Shown: one piece after another, positions 7,948 to 17,304 of the stretch | How the letters are laid out: each line of letters opens with the position of its first letter | How positions within the stretch are numbered: the stretch's first letter is position 1 | Source of the DNA: Pseudomonas shahriarae | Lineage (GTDB): Bacteria > Pseudomonadota > Gammaproteobacteria > Pseudomonadales > Pseudomonadaceae | Length of the DNA stretch: 64,000 nt | Assembly (NCBI RefSeq): GCF_014268455.2 | Contig: NZ_CP077085.1 | Span: 4,877,001 to 4,941,000 of the forward strand | Direction of reading: 5' to 3' | The notes under the pieces: generated by a model | What the model was told of the DNA's origin: nothing | The model's database searches: none | What the model saw: the letters and a program-made list of their open reading frames with translations, nothing else | Translations under genes and position numbers: made by a program

Positions 7948-8904
7948 CTACGCAAATGCCTGCTCCAACGCCACACCCGCCCCGGTCAACCCGGAATACG
8001 GCGCCGTCACCAACCACACCGGGATCCCTTTGAAGTAGTCGCTCATGCAACCTTTGTCCGCAAAGCTCTTGGCAAAGCCACTGTTGATAAAGAACTCGGC
8101 AAACCGCGGGATCACCCCGCCCACGATATACACCCCACCCCGGGCGCCGGTGGTCAGCACGTTATTGCCGGCCACGCGGCCCAGCCAGATGCTGAACTGG
8201 TCGAGGACCTCCATCGCCACCGGATCGCCAGCCAACCCTGCCGCAGTAATCGCCTCCGGGGTTTCCAATACCGCCGGATGGCCGTCCACCGCGCAGATCG
8301 CCCGGTACAGGCGTGGCAGACCGCTACCGCTCAGGGCGGTCTCGGCGCTGACATGCCCGATCTCGTTGTAGATGTGTTGCCACAACTGGGTTTCCCGTGG
8401 GCTGCTCAGGGGCAGGTCGACATGCCCGCCCTCACCCGGCAACGCGGCCCAGCGGCCGGCGCCCAGGTCCAGCAAGGTGCCCACGCCCAGCCCTGTGCCT
8501 GGGCCGATCACCACGGCCGGGCGCCACGGCTCCGGGGTGCCGGCGCAGACCACGCGGTACTCATCGGGTTGCAGGCGGGTCATGCCCAGGGCCATGGCCG
8601 AGAAGTCATTGACCAGCAGCAGCTCGTCCACTTGCAGGGCCTTGCAGAACGCGGTCTTGCTCAGGCGCCAATGGTTGTTGGTGAACTTGAACTCATCACC
8701 ACTTACCGGCCCGGCCACCGACAGGCACACCGCGCCGATGGAACCCGGCGCCAGGCCTTCCTCGGCGAGGTAGACCTTGATCGCCTCTTCAGGGCTGGCG
8801 TGATCCGCCGTGGCCAGCACCCGGATCGAATGCAGTGCCTGGTCCCGCCATAACGCAAACCGGGCGTTGGTACCGCCGATGTCACCAACCAGCGCAAGTT
8901 TCAC
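7948..8904 (-). CDS. glk: Glucokinase
   Basis: 318-residue cytosolic enzyme phosphorylating glucose to glucose 6-phosphate, feeding the Entner-Doudoroff pathway. The ROK/Glk ATP-binding motif [14 protein letters not shown] is at residues 5-18. A second phosphate motif [11 protein letters not shown] and the glucose-contacting [10 protein letters not shown] follow, as does GGVIPRF near the C-terminus. It starts with GTG and overlaps the edd stop by four bases (GTGA), so translation should be coupled to edd. Confidence 0.95.
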   Translation of the reverse strand: MKLALVGDIGGTNARFALWRDQALHSIRVLATADHASPEEAIKVYLAEEGLAPGSIGAVCLSVAGPVSGDEFKFTNNHWRLSKTAFCKALQVDELLLVNDFSAMALGMTRLQPDEYRVVCAGTPEPWRPAVVIGPGTGLGVGTLLDLGAGRWAALPGEGGHVDLPLSSPRETQLWQHIYNEIGHVSAETALSGSGLPRLYRAICAVDGHPAVLETPEAITAAGLAGDPVAMEVLDQFSIWLGRVAGNNVLTTGARGGVYIVGGVIPRFAEFFINSGFAKSFADKGCMSDYFKGIPVWLVTAPYSGLTGAGVALEQAFA

Positions 8905-10727
8905 TTAAGTGTCTCCAGGGCAGAGGTAAAGGCGCTGGCGCCCTGCTCTGCGGAGCTTGCGGCCAGGCGCATAAATGCAAACAGCTCGCGACCGGCCCCC
9001 ACGTTATTGCCCAACAGGCCCGTGGCAGGCGCGCGCGCTGCAAATTCTTCGGCGTCCACCTTAAGCTCGAGGGTGCCTTTGACGCCATCGACGCGAATGA
9101 TATCGCCATCCTTGACCCGCGCCAGCGCCCCACCGCACTGGGCTTCGGGGCTGACGTGAATCGCGGCGGGAATCTTACCCGAGGCGCCGGACATGCGCCC
9201 GTCTGTCACCAATGCGACTTTGAAACCACGGTCCTGCAACACGCCAAGGAACGGCGTCATCTTGTGCAATTCCGGCATGCCATTGGAGCGCGGGCCCTGG
9301 AAGCGCATCACCGCGACAAAATCCTTCTCCAACTGGCCGGCCTTGAACGCGTCCGCCAGGTCCTGCTGGTCCTGGAACACCACGGCCGGCGCTTCGACGA
9401 TTTGATGCTCGAGGGCCACGGCCGAGACTTTCATCACCCCACGGCCGAGGTTGCCTTCCATCACTCGCAAGCCACCCTCCGGGGAGAAGGCACGGGCCAC
9501 CGGGCGCAGGATGCTTTCGTCGAGGCTTTCGATCGGGCCTTCACGCCAGACCAGTTCGCCATCCACCAGGAATGGCTCCTGGGTGTAGCGGCTCAGGCCA
9601 TGGCCGGCCACGGTGTTGACGTCTTCGTGGAGCAGGCCGGCTTCCAGCAACTCGCGGATCAGGAACGACATGCCGCCCGCCGCCTGGAAGTGGTTGATAT
9701 CAGCTTTACCGTTCGGGTAGACGTGGGACAGGGTCGGCACCACTTCCGAGAGGTCGGCCATGTCCTGCCAGGTGAGGATGATGCCCGCGGCCATGGCGAT
9801 GGCCGGCATATGCAGGGTGTGGTTGGTCGAGCCGCCGGTGGCGTTGAGAGCGACGATGGAGTTGACCAGGGATTTTTCGTCGACGATCTCGCCGATCGGT
9901 GTGAAGTTGCCATTGGCCTTGGTCAGGCGCGTGACCTGGTGCGCAGCCTCGCGGGTCAGTGCATCGCGCAGCGGTGTGTACGGGTTGACGAACGAAGCGC
10001 CGGGTAAGTGCAGGCCCATCACTTCCATCAGCAACTGGTTGGTGTTGGCGGTGCCGTAGAAGGTGCAGGTGCCGGGGCTGTGGTAGGACTTCATCTCCGA
10101 TTCCAGCAGCTCTTCGCGGCTGGCCTTGCCTTCGGCATAGCGCTGGCGCACATCGGCCTTCTGTTTGTTGGAGATCCCCGAGGGCATCGGCCCGCCGGGC
10201 ACGAAGATCATCGGCAGATGGCCATAACGCAGGGCACCCATCATCAGGCCCGGGACGATCTTGTCGCAGATCCCCAGCATCAGCGCGGCGTCGAACATGT
10301 TGTGGGACAGCGCTACCGCCGTGGACATGGCAATCACTTCGCGGCTGAGCAGGCTCAGCTCCATGCCCGGCTCGCCCTGGGTCACACCGTCGCACATGGC
10401 CGGGGTGCCGCCGGCGAACTGGCCGACCGAGCCGACTTCGCGCAGGGCTTTTTTGATCTGTTCCGGGAAATGTTCGTACGGCTGGTGCGCCGAGAGCATG
10501 TCGTTATATGACGAAACAATTGCCACGTTGGCGGCATTCATCATCCGCAGGCTGTTTTTATCTTCAGTGCCGCACCCGGCCACGCCGTGGGCAAAGTTGG
10601 CGCATTGCAGCTTGCCGCGCATCGGCCCGTCGCTGGCCGCGCCGCGAATCAGCGCAAGGTACGCCTCACGGGTTGCCCGGCTGCGGGCGATAAGGCGTTC
10701 GGTGACCTCAAGTACGCGGGGATGCAT
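8901..10727 (-). CDS. edd: Phosphogluconate dehydratase (Entner-Doudoroff)
   Basis: 608-residue cytosolic [4Fe-4S] dehydratase of the IlvD/Edd family. It converts 6-phosphogluconate to 2-keto-3-deoxy-6-phosphogluconate. The Cys-containing motifs [20 protein letters not shown] and [13 protein letters not shown], and the C-terminal [13 protein letters not shown], are all present. Full family length. ATG 10727 has GGAG eight bases upstream. It is divergent from gapA, with a HexR operator 121 bases upstream of its start; HexR repression is relieved by the substrate of the enzyme product pathway (KDPG) in Pseudomonas. Confidence 0.96.
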   Translation of the reverse strand: MHPRVLEVTERLIARSRATREAYLALIRGAASDGPMRGKLQCANFAHGVAGCGTEDKNSLRMMNAANVAIVSSYNDMLSAHQPYEHFPEQIKKALREVGSVGQFAGGTPAMCDGVTQGEPGMELSLLSREVIAMSTAVALSHNMFDAALMLGICDKIVPGLMMGALRYGHLPMIFVPGGPMPSGISNKQKADVRQRYAEGKASREELLESEMKSYHSPGTCTFYGTANTNQLLMEVMGLHLPGASFVNPYTPLRDALTREAAHQVTRLTKANGNFTPIGEIVDEKSLVNSIVALNATGGSTNHTLHMPAIAMAAGIILTWQDMADLSEVVPTLSHVYPNGKADINHFQAAGGMSFLIRELLEAGLLHEDVNTVAGHGLSRYTQEPFLVDGELVWREGPIESLDESILRPVARAFSPEGGLRVMEGNLGRGVMKVSAVALEHQIVEAPAVVFQDQQDLADAFKAGQLEKDFVAVMRFQGPRSNGMPELHKMTPFLGVLQDRGFKVALVTDGRMSGASGKIPAAIHVSPEAQCGGALARVKDGDIIRVDGVKGTLELKVDAEEFAARAPATGLLGNNVGAGRELFAFMRLAASSAEQGASAFTSALETLK

Positions 10728-10847
10728 GTGTAGAACTCCAGGCTAACGGATGTGGCGACCTGAGTGTCTATGCTGATCAAACGCCCACCGCTCATGGGAT
10801 GGCAGGGAGTCGTTTGGATCATCGGACCAGTTGATTCAGGTCACTCG

Positions 10848-10862
10848 TTGTAGATTGAACAA
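10848..10862. promoter_or_regulatory. HexR operator, edd side
   Basis: TTGTAGATTGAACAA fits the Pseudomonas HexR consensus TTGT-N7/8-ACAA exactly. Confidence 0.85.
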
Positions 10863-10882
10863 AATATTGCCACTAAAAAGGC

Positions 10883-10910
10883 TTGTTTTCTATTTTTATG
10901 CGAATAATCT
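10883..10910 (+). promoter_or_regulatory. Sigma-70-type promoter of gapA
   Basis: TTGTTT, a 16-base spacer and TAATCT. The second HexR operator begins at the last base of the -10 box, placing a bound repressor over the start site. Confidence 0.55.
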
Positions 10911-10924
10911 TGTAATTCTTACAA
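10910..10924. promoter_or_regulatory. HexR operator, gapA side
   Basis: TTGTAATTCTTACAA is a perfect TTGT-N7-ACAA site with a symmetric interior, 25 bases before the gapA start. Confidence 0.88.
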
Positions 10925-10948
10925 CAAATCGACGACAGGCGCTTTCAA

Positions 10949-11950
10949 ATGACTCTTCGGATTGCAATCAATGGTTTTGGCCGTATTGGCCGCAACGTCC
11001 TGCGTGCACTTTATACCCAAGGTTACCGCCAGGATTTGCAGATCGTCGCCATCAATGATCTGGGCGACAGTTCGATCAATGCCCACCTGCTCAAATACGA
11101 CACCGTCCATGGCACTTTCGATGCAGAGGTTGCTCACGATCAGGAAAGCCTGACCGTCAATGGCGACCGGATCGCCGTGAGTGCCATTCGCAACCCCGCC
11201 GATCTGCCGTGGGCTGCGCACAAGATCGACGTGGTGTTCGAATGCACCGGTCTGTTCACCGACCGTGACAAGGCTGCTGCCCATATTAGCGCCGGCGCGC
11301 GCAAGGTCATCATCTCGGCCCCGGCCAAGGGCGCGGATGCCACCGTGGTCTACGGGGTCAACCATGACATCTTGCGTCAATCCCACCAGATCATCTCCAA
11401 CGCCTCCTGCACCACCAACTGCCTGGCGCCGGTGGCCCAGGTGCTGCACCGCGAATTGGGTATCGAAAGCGGCCTGATGACCACCATCCACGCTTACACC
11501 AACGACCAGAACCTGACCGACGTCTACCACACCGACCCGTACCGCGCCCGCTCGGCCACGCAGAACATGATCCCGAGCAAGACCGGTGCAGCCGAAGCGG
11601 TGGGCCTGGTCCTGCCGGAACTGGCGGGCAAGCTGACGGGCATGGCGGTGCGCGTGCCGGTGATCAACGTGTCGCTGGTGGACCTGACCGTGCAACTGAA
11701 AAAAGAAGCCACGGCCGATGAGGTCAACGCGCTGCTCAAAGAAGCCAGCCAACACTCGAAAATCCTCGGCTACAACACCCTGCCGCTGGTTTCCAGTGAC
11801 TTCAACCATAACCCGCTGTCGTCGATCTTCGACGCCAACCACACCAAGTCCAGCGGCAAGCTGCTCAAGGTACTGGCGTGGTACGACAACGAATGGGGCT
11901 TCTCCAACCGTATGCTGGATAACTGCCTGGCGCTGTGTAACGCCGAGTAA
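10949..11950 (+). CDS. gapA: Glyceraldehyde-3-phosphate dehydrogenase (type I)
   Basis: 333-residue cytosolic NAD-dependent enzyme. It has the Rossmann motif INGFGRIGR at 7-15, an Asp after the second strand (D37 in INDLGD) favouring NAD, catalytic C154 in SNASCTTNC, and partner H181 in TIHAYTNDQ. In Pseudomonas this gene, divergent from edd, serves glucose catabolism and is HexR-repressed. The operator and promoter are both visible here. A REP pair follows the stop and separates it from the heme-uptake genes. Confidence 0.95.
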   Translation: MTLRIAINGFGRIGRNVLRALYTQGYRQDLQIVAINDLGDSSINAHLLKYDTVHGTFDAEVAHDQESLTVNGDRIAVSAIRNPADLPWAAHKIDVVFECTGLFTDRDKAAAHISAGARKVIISAPAKGADATVVYGVNHDILRQSHQIISNASCTTNCLAPVAQVLHRELGIESGLMTTIHAYTNDQNLTDVYHTDPYRARSATQNMIPSKTGAAEAVGLVLPELAGKLTGMAVRVPVINVSLVDLTVQLKKEATADEVNALLKEASQHSKILGYNTLPLVSSDFNHNPLSSIFDANHTKSSGKLLKVLAWYDNEWGFSNRMLDNCLALCNAE

Positions 11951-11959
11951 CCCCCCCCT

Positions 11960-12048
11960 GTGGGAGCGGGCTTGCTCGCGAATGCGGTGGGTCAGTAATA
12001 AATGTATTGACTGACCCACCGCATTCGCGAGCAAGCCCGCTCCCACAT
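11960..12048. repeat. REP element pair (long near-perfect stem)
   Basis: Inverted GTGGGAGCGGGCTTGCTCGC units, extended by GCGGTGGGTCAG on each side of the loop, give a stem of about 37 bases. Confidence 0.9.
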
Positions 12049-12096
12049 TTGTCTTGCGTGGGTTCAGAGAAATAGCCACTTGCCATTTGCGTTGAT

Positions 12097-12115
12097 GATA
12101 AGCATTATCATTAAC
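12097..12115. promoter_or_regulatory. Fur box upstream of the heme-signalling sigma factor
   Basis: GATAAGCATTATCATTAAC matches 15 of 19 positions of the Fur consensus. It also contains the palindrome ATGATAA-GCA-TTATCAT. It lies 23 bases before the start codon of the sigma factor gene. Confidence 0.88.
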
Positions 12116-12137
12116 TGCCAATTGGTCCGGTATCACT

Positions 12138-12656
12138 GTGAGCCTATCTCGCTTCAATCAAGTCTTCCTCACCCAACGGGTGGTGCTACTGCGCACCTTG
12201 CAGCGGATGGTGAATAACCACAGCACCGCCGAGGACCTGTTGCAGGAAACCTACCTGCGCGTCACCCGGGCGCTCAGCGAGCGACCGATTGATCACCTCG
12301 AACCTTTCGTGTTCCAGACCGCACGCAACCTGGCCCTCGACCATCTGCGCGCGCGTCGGATCCAGTCCCGCACCTTGCAGGAAGATGTCCCATTGGATGT
12401 CCTGCAAAGCGTCGCCTCCCCGGTCACGACGCCCGAAGATGCCGCCCACGCCGAGCAATTGCTGGAGCACCTGAGTGTCAGCCTCGGACAGTTGAGCGCC
12501 CGCCAGCAGCAGATTTTTATCCTCAGCCGCCTGCACGGCTGCAGCTATCAGGAGATTGCCGACCAGTTGCAGGTGTCCTTGAGCACCGTGCAAAAGGAAC
12601 TGAAATTGATCATGGCCATCTGCATAGGTGTGGCCGAACGACTCGATCACCCTTAA
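12138..12656 (+). CDS. hxuI: ECF (FecI-like) sigma factor, HxuI type
   Basis: 172 residues: sigma region 2 at about 8-75 (AEDLLQETYLRV, FQTARNLALDHLRARR) and region 4 at about 115-165 (RQQQIFILSRLHGCSYQEIA). Iron-starvation sigma factors direct transcription of the cognate TonB-dependent receptor when the FecR-type regulator relays ligand binding. Start is GTG 12138 with only a weak RBS. A Fur box precedes it. The order sigma - FecR - STN-containing receptor with heme-receptor features matches P. aeruginosa hxuIRA (PA1300-1302). Confidence 0.88.
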   Translation: MSLSRFNQVFLTQRVVLLRTLQRMVNNHSTAEDLLQETYLRVTRALSERPIDHLEPFVFQTARNLALDHLRARRIQSRTLQEDVPLDVLQSVASPVTTPEDAAHAEQLLEHLSVSLGQLSARQQQIFILSRLHGCSYQEIADQLQVSLSTVQKELKLIMAICIGVAERLDHP

Positions 12657-12738
12657 GCTTTGTCGGGACAAGCCGACAGAAATGTCGCAAAAATACGCAA
12701 GACACTGAATAAAACGTGGCGAAGACCCGAGGAACACC

Positions 12739-13707
12739 GTGACGGACCCGAACAAACTGCGCCCCCATGAGCTGGCTCATGAGGTGTTGCAACATGCGGC
12801 CATGGACCAAGCCCTCGACTGGCTGATCGCTTTGCAATGCCCGCAGCCAGGCCAGCAGGCCGAGTTCCAGGCCTGGCTCACCGCCGACCCGAGTCACGCC
12901 CAAGCCTTTGCCAAAGCCCAGGCCGCCTGGGGCGGTGCGCCGGTACACAGCGCCGCCGTGGCCCTCAATGCACCGCGCAAGCCCAGCGCCTGGCGGCGCA
13001 TCAAGCCGCACTGGAAGCCCTTGGCCACGGCGGCGGTGTTGCTGCTCGGGCTGTTCAGCTTCAGCAACCTGCCGGTGCGCCTGCAGGCCGACCATTTGAC
13101 CGTGGTCGGCGAGCGCCAGCGCCTGCAGCTGGATGACGGCTCCAAGGTGCTGCTCAATACCAATTCGGCGTTTTCCAGCACCATCGACGAACATCAGCGC
13201 ATCGCCCGCCTGTACCAGGGCGAGGCGTTTTTCGAAGTCGCGGCCAACCGTGGCCTGCCCCTGCAAATCGACGCCGGCCCAGTGCGCGCCAGTGTCAGCG
13301 ATACGGCATTCGCTGTGCGTTATCTCAACGGTGAGGCCCAGGTTCAGGTGCAACGCGGAGACGTTGACCTGAGTACCCCCTTCGGCAACAACCGGGTGCG
13401 CCTGAGTGCCGGCGAAAGCATCCGCGTCGGCCCCGAGGGCTTCGGCCAACCCTCCAAACTCGATGCGACCAAGGAGCTGGCGTGGGTCCAGGGCCGACTG
13501 GTCTTTGAAAACTGCCCGATGAGTGAAGTGCTGGCAGAGCTGCGGCGCTATTACCCGGGCTGGATCGTCAACACCAACGAGCAACTGGCCAGCGTCGCGG
13601 TGACCGGTAATTACCGCCTGGACCAGCCCCTGGACGTGGTGCGCTCCCTGGCGCATATCACCTCGGCCAGGCTATCGGAGTTCCCCGCGCTAGTCATTCT
13701 CAATTGA
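12739..13707 (+). CDS. hxuR: FecR-like anti-sigma/transmembrane regulator, HxuR type
   Basis: 322 residues: cytoplasmic anti-sigma domain 1-90 (DUF4880 pattern DQALDWLIALQ...FQAWLTADPSHAQAF), one TM helix at about 94-113, and a periplasmic FecR domain (LDDGSKVLLNTNS, YQGEAFFEVAAN) that contacts the signalling domain of the receptor. Start is GTG 12739. The 82-base gap after hxuI shows no terminator, so the two are probably one transcript. Confidence 0.88.
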   Translation: MTDPNKLRPHELAHEVLQHAAMDQALDWLIALQCPQPGQQAEFQAWLTADPSHAQAFAKAQAAWGGAPVHSAAVALNAPRKPSAWRRIKPHWKPLATAAVLLLGLFSFSNLPVRLQADHLTVVGERQRLQLDDGSKVLLNTNSAFSSTIDEHQRIARLYQGEAFFEVAANRGLPLQIDAGPVRASVSDTAFAVRYLNGEAQVQVQRGDVDLSTPFGNNRVRLSAGESIRVGPEGFGQPSKLDATKELAWVQGRLVFENCPMSEVLAELRRYYPGWIVNTNEQLASVAVTGNYRLDQPLDVVRSLAHITSARLSEFPALVILN

Positions 13708-13724
13708 GAATAATTATTTTTACT
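13706..13724. promoter_or_regulatory. Second Fur-like site, upstream of hxuA
   Basis: GAGAATAATTATTTTTACT matches 12 of 19 Fur positions and overlaps the hxuR stop. It would give the receptor gene its own iron control in addition to HxuI. Confidence 0.4.
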
Positions 13725-13822
13725 CGATAACCTCTGCTGGTACGTCTCGTTTTAGCCAATGCAACTGATTCCTATTTGATTCAGGCTCGCAACTATAAGA
13801 CTCGTACCTCGGAGCGCTCTCG

Positions 13823-16390
13823 ATGTCCTCTCGTTTCAACCGCCGGTCCTCTTCGCCCACGCTTTGCCTGCTGGCCGCCGCGATCCTGTTGGCAGGCAGC
13901 CCGGTCCTGACGGCCGCTGCCGCCGAACCCGCTGCGCGCAGCCACGCCAATTACACCTTCAGCATCGAGCAGCAATCCCTGGTGTCGGCGCTCAACGCCT
14001 TTACCGCCGTCACCGGCTGGCAGATCGGCCTGCCCGCCGAACTGGGCCAAGGGGTTTCCTCCCCCGGCGCACGGGGCTCACTGACACCGGAAAAAGCCCT
14101 GGATCGGCTGTTGGTGGGGACCAACCTGAACTACCGCAAACTGGGTAACAACAACATCGTCCTGGAAAAGCGCACGCCGGGCAGTGCTATCACCCTGCAG
14201 CAAATGACCATCAGCGCCACCCGCCAGGAACAAGCGGTAGACAGCGTGCCCAGCACCGTCACCGTGCATGAGCGCGAGGAGCTGGACCGCCAGAACGTCA
14301 ACACCATCCGCGAACTGGTGCGCTACGAACCGGGCGTCTCGGTCGGTGGCGCGGGCACCCGCTCCGGTAACACCGGCTACAACATTCGCGGGATCGACGG
14401 CGACCGCATCCTCACCCAGGTCGACGGTGTAGAGGTGCCGGACAACTTCTTCAACGGCCCGTACGCCAAGACCCGGCGCAACTATGTCGACCCGGAAATC
14501 GTCAAGCGCGTGGAAATCATCCGTGGCCCGGCCTCGGCCCTGTACGGCAGCAGCGCCATCGGCGGCGCCGTCAGCTACTTCACCCTCGATCCGGATGACA
14601 TCATCAAGCCCGGCCAGGATGTGGGCGCGCGCCTGAAGACCGGCTACAGCTCGGCGGACGAAAGCTGGCTGACCTCCGGCACCGTCGCCGGCCGGGTGCA
14701 GGACTTCGACGGTTTGCTGCACCTGAGTCAGCGCAACGGCCACGAGATGGAGTCTCATAACGGCAACAACGCCACCGGCCTGGCCCGCACCGGCGCCAAC
14801 CCGGAAGACGTGCGCACCACCAACGTGCTGGCCAAGCTGGGCTGGAACTACGGCGAAGACAACCGCCTGGGCCTGACCTACGAGAAGTACAAGGACGACC
14901 GCGACATCAACCAGAAAAGTGCGGTGGGCGGGATCTTCCTCGAGGGCCAGGGCACGAATATGTACCGTGACCGCCGCGGTAACGACACCATCACCCGCGA
15001 ACGCTTTGGCCTGGAGAACAAGTTTTCACTCGACTCGCCGATTGCCGATCACATCAAGACCAGCCTCAACTACCAGATCGCCAAGACCGACCAGGCCACC
15101 AGCGAAATCTATCAGGCCGGCCGCCGCGTGCTGCGTACCCGCGACACCCTCTACGAAGAAAAGCAGTGGGTATTCGACGCGCAGTTGGACAAGGCCTTCG
15201 TCATCGGCGATACCGATCACCTGCTGACCTACGGCACCACGATCAAGCAGCAGAAAGTCACCGGTTCGCGCGAAGGTGCGGCGACCTGCCTGGCTGTAGG
15301 CGCGGGCTGCACTGCCATCGGCGCACCGAGCCCAACCCCTGCCGACAGCGTGAAAAAAGCCAGCGATTTCCCCGATCCGACCATCAACAGCTACGCGCTG
15401 TTTGCCCAGGATCAGATCAGCTGGAATGACTGGACCTTCCTGCCCAGCCTGCGCTACGACTACACCCAGCTCAAACCCAAGCTGACCGAAGCGTTCCTCA
15501 ATACCACCGACCCGGACCGCAAGTACCCCCACGACGACTCGAACAAAACCTGGCATCGCTTCTCGCCAAAACTGGGCGTGACCTACGCACTGACCGAGCA
15601 GTACACCTGGTTTGGCCAGTACGCCGAAGGTTTCCGCACGCCATCAGCCAAAGCGCTGTATGGCCGTTTTGAAAACCTGGGCGAAGGCTATGTCGTCGAG
15701 CCCAACTCGAACCTCAAGCCGGAAACCAGCAAGAGCTACGAAACCGGAATCCGTGGCAACTTCGACTCAGGCAATTTCGACGTCGCGGTGTTCTATAACA
15801 AGTACCGTGACTTTATTGACGAGGACAACGCCGCGCTGAGCCCAACCGGTACCATCTTCCAGCCCGGCAATATCAAGCGCGCCACCATCAAGGGCATGGA
15901 GGTCAAAGGGCGCCTGAACCTGGACGCCTTCGGCGCACCGCAAGGCCTGTACAGCAAAGGCGCGATTGCCTACGCCCACGGCCGCAACGATGAAACCGGC
16001 CAGCCGCTGAACAGCGTCAACCCGCTCAAGGGTGTATTCGGCCTGGGCTACGACCAGGACACCTACGGTGCGCTGGTCAGTTGGACCCTGGTCAAGAAAC
16101 AGAACCGGGTGGACAGCGCCACGTTCTTTACCCCGACCGGCATCAAGGCCAACGGCCCGTTCAAGACCCCGGGCTTTGGCATCGTCGACCTGACCGGCTT
16201 CTACAAAGTCACCGACGAGCTGACCGTCAACGGCGGCCTGTACAACCTGACCGACAAGAAATACTGGAACTGGGATGACGTGCGCAGCTACGACGGCGTG
16301 GGCGAAGCCGGCGTGACCTCGCCGGCCAGCCTGGACCGCCTGACCCAGCCAGGGCGTAACTTTGCGATCAACCTGATCTGGGACATCTGA
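13823..16390 (+). CDS. hxuA: TonB-dependent heme receptor with signalling domain, HxuA type
   Basis: 855-residue outer-membrane receptor. Signal peptide is about 1-35, STN signalling domain about 43-115, TonB box near QQMTISATR (126-134), plug domain to about 250 (EIIRGPASALYGSSAIGGAV), then a 22-strand barrel ending FAINLIWDI. FRTP (604-607) and PNSNL (627-631) correspond to the FRAP/NPNL boxes of heme receptors, but no His lies between them. The upstream sigma/anti-sigma pair and the downstream heme oxygenase support heme (perhaps hemopexin- or hemophore-bound) uptake with surface signalling. The 115-base leader should hold the HxuI promoter, which I cannot define. Confidence 0.88.
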   Translation: MSSRFNRRSSSPTLCLLAAAILLAGSPVLTAAAAEPAARSHANYTFSIEQQSLVSALNAFTAVTGWQIGLPAELGQGVSSPGARGSLTPEKALDRLLVGTNLNYRKLGNNNIVLEKRTPGSAITLQQMTISATRQEQAVDSVPSTVTVHEREELDRQNVNTIRELVRYEPGVSVGGAGTRSGNTGYNIRGIDGDRILTQVDGVEVPDNFFNGPYAKTRRNYVDPEIVKRVEIIRGPASALYGSSAIGGAVSYFTLDPDDIIKPGQDVGARLKTGYSSADESWLTSGTVAGRVQDFDGLLHLSQRNGHEMESHNGNNATGLARTGANPEDVRTTNVLAKLGWNYGEDNRLGLTYEKYKDDRDINQKSAVGGIFLEGQGTNMYRDRRGNDTITRERFGLENKFSLDSPIADHIKTSLNYQIAKTDQATSEIYQAGRRVLRTRDTLYEEKQWVFDAQLDKAFVIGDTDHLLTYGTTIKQQKVTGSREGAATCLAVGAGCTAIGAPSPTPADSVKKASDFPDPTINSYALFAQDQISWNDWTFLPSLRYDYTQLKPKLTEAFLNTTDPDRKYPHDDSNKTWHRFSPKLGVTYALTEQYTWFGQYAEGFRTPSAKALYGRFENLGEGYVVEPNSNLKPETSKSYETGIRGNFDSGNFDVAVFYNKYRDFIDEDNAALSPTGTIFQPGNIKRATIKGMEVKGRLNLDAFGAPQGLYSKGAIAYAHGRNDETGQPLNSVNPLKGVFGLGYDQDTYGALVSWTLVKKQNRVDSATFFTPTGIKANGPFKTPGFGIVDLTGFYKVTDELTVNGGLYNLTDKKYWNWDDVRSYDGVGEAGVTSPASLDRLTQPGRNFAINLIWDI

Positions 16391-16399
16391 CCCACGCAA

Positions 16400-16444
16400 C
16401 CCCGCCTCGCCGGCTTTATCGCCGGCCGGGGTGAGGATTTTTTA
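16400..16444 (+). terminator. Terminator after hxuA
   Basis: A GC-rich hairpin built on GCCGGC-tttatc-GCCGGC, with outer CCTC/GAGG pairing, ends in seven T. Confidence 0.7.
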
Positions 16445-16518
16445 CTGTGACGCGTCTTCTTGTTCGTCTAGTAATAACAGCCTGGCAACAAGGCGCTTTT
16501 CCTTCTCAAGGACATCCA

Positions 16519-17127
16519 ATGACCGCTTCCACCACCACAGAACGCGCAAGCCTGCGCTCCCAGCGCCTGAACCAGATCACCCACGAGCCACACACCAAGC
16601 TCGACGCCCTGGTCAAGGCTCACGCCCCGTTTGAAACCCAGGCCAACTTCGCCCGTTTCGTGGTCGCGCAGTACCTGTTCCAGTCGGAACTGGTGGCGCT
16701 GTACAACGATCCCGAGCTGATCAAGCTGGTACCCGACCTGGCCGAGCGCTGCCGCGCCGACGCCGCCAAGCTGGACCTGGCCGACCTGGACACCGAAGTG
16801 CCTGCCCCCGTGGCCGGTGCCGTGCAGAACCCGAGCAAGGCCGAGGCCCTGGGCTGGCTGTTCGTCTCCGAAGGCTCCAAGCTGGGCGCGGCATTCCTGA
16901 TCAAACGTGCCGTTGGCCTGGGCCTGAGCGAAACCTTCGGGGCCCGCCACCTCGGCGAGCCGGCCGGTGGCCGTGCCGAAGGTTGGAAGCGCTTCACCCG
17001 CACCCTCGATAGCCTGGAACTGAGCGCCGAAGAAGAAGCGGCGGCGGAAAAAGGTGCAGTGGATGCCTTTGTACGCTTCACCGTGTTGCTGGAACAGGCG
17101 TACGCTAGCGCCCCAGAACTGGCCTGA
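16519..17127 (+). CDS. hemO: Heme oxygenase, PigA/HemO type
   Basis: 202-residue cytosolic enzyme that opens heme to biliverdin, CO and Fe2+. The N-terminal LRSQRLNQITHEPHTKLDAL aligns closely with P. aeruginosa HemO (PigA), placing the proximal heme ligand at H25. The motif ALGWLFVSEGSKLGAAFL is the distal-helix signature, and GARHLGEPAGGRAEGWK follows. P. aeruginosa HemO yields beta/delta rather than alpha biliverdin, and this one may too (inference). ATG 16519 has AAGGA six bases upstream; 24 upstream codons of open frame are not used. It sits behind the hxuA terminator, so it likely has its own promoter, though I found no clear Fur box. Confidence 0.92.
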   Translation: MTASTTTERASLRSQRLNQITHEPHTKLDALVKAHAPFETQANFARFVVAQYLFQSELVALYNDPELIKLVPDLAERCRADAAKLDLADLDTEVPAPVAGAVQNPSKAEALGWLFVSEGSKLGAAFLIKRAVGLGLSETFGARHLGEPAGGRAEGWKRFTRTLDSLELSAEEEAAAEKGAVDAFVRFTVLLEQAYASAPELA

Positions 17128-17149
17128 CCCGCTGCTGGCATGCCATGAA

Positions 17150-17254
17150 TGTGGGAGCTGGCTTGTGTGGGAGCTGGCTTGCCTGCGATAGCATCGCCTC
17201 GGTCCAACTCATACACCGAAGCGTCCGCATCGCAGGCAAGCCAGCCCCCACATG
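17150..17254. repeat. REP element pair with duplicated head
   Basis: GTGGGAGCTGGCTTGT is immediately followed by the full unit GTGGGAGCTGGCTTGCCTGC, then the inverted unit. Confidence 0.85.
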
Positions 17255-17304
17255 TTGATCGCGCTCCATTTGCAGATTTTTCGAAACCCAGACAAATCGT
17301 ACCT

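Noticed and set aside
6949..8853. Plus-strand open frame of over 600 codons opposite gltS, gltR and glk
   Set aside because: It runs antisense through three well-identified genes, and its product has shadow composition.
8835..10007. Plus-strand open frame opposite edd
   Set aside because: Shadow of edd, no family features.
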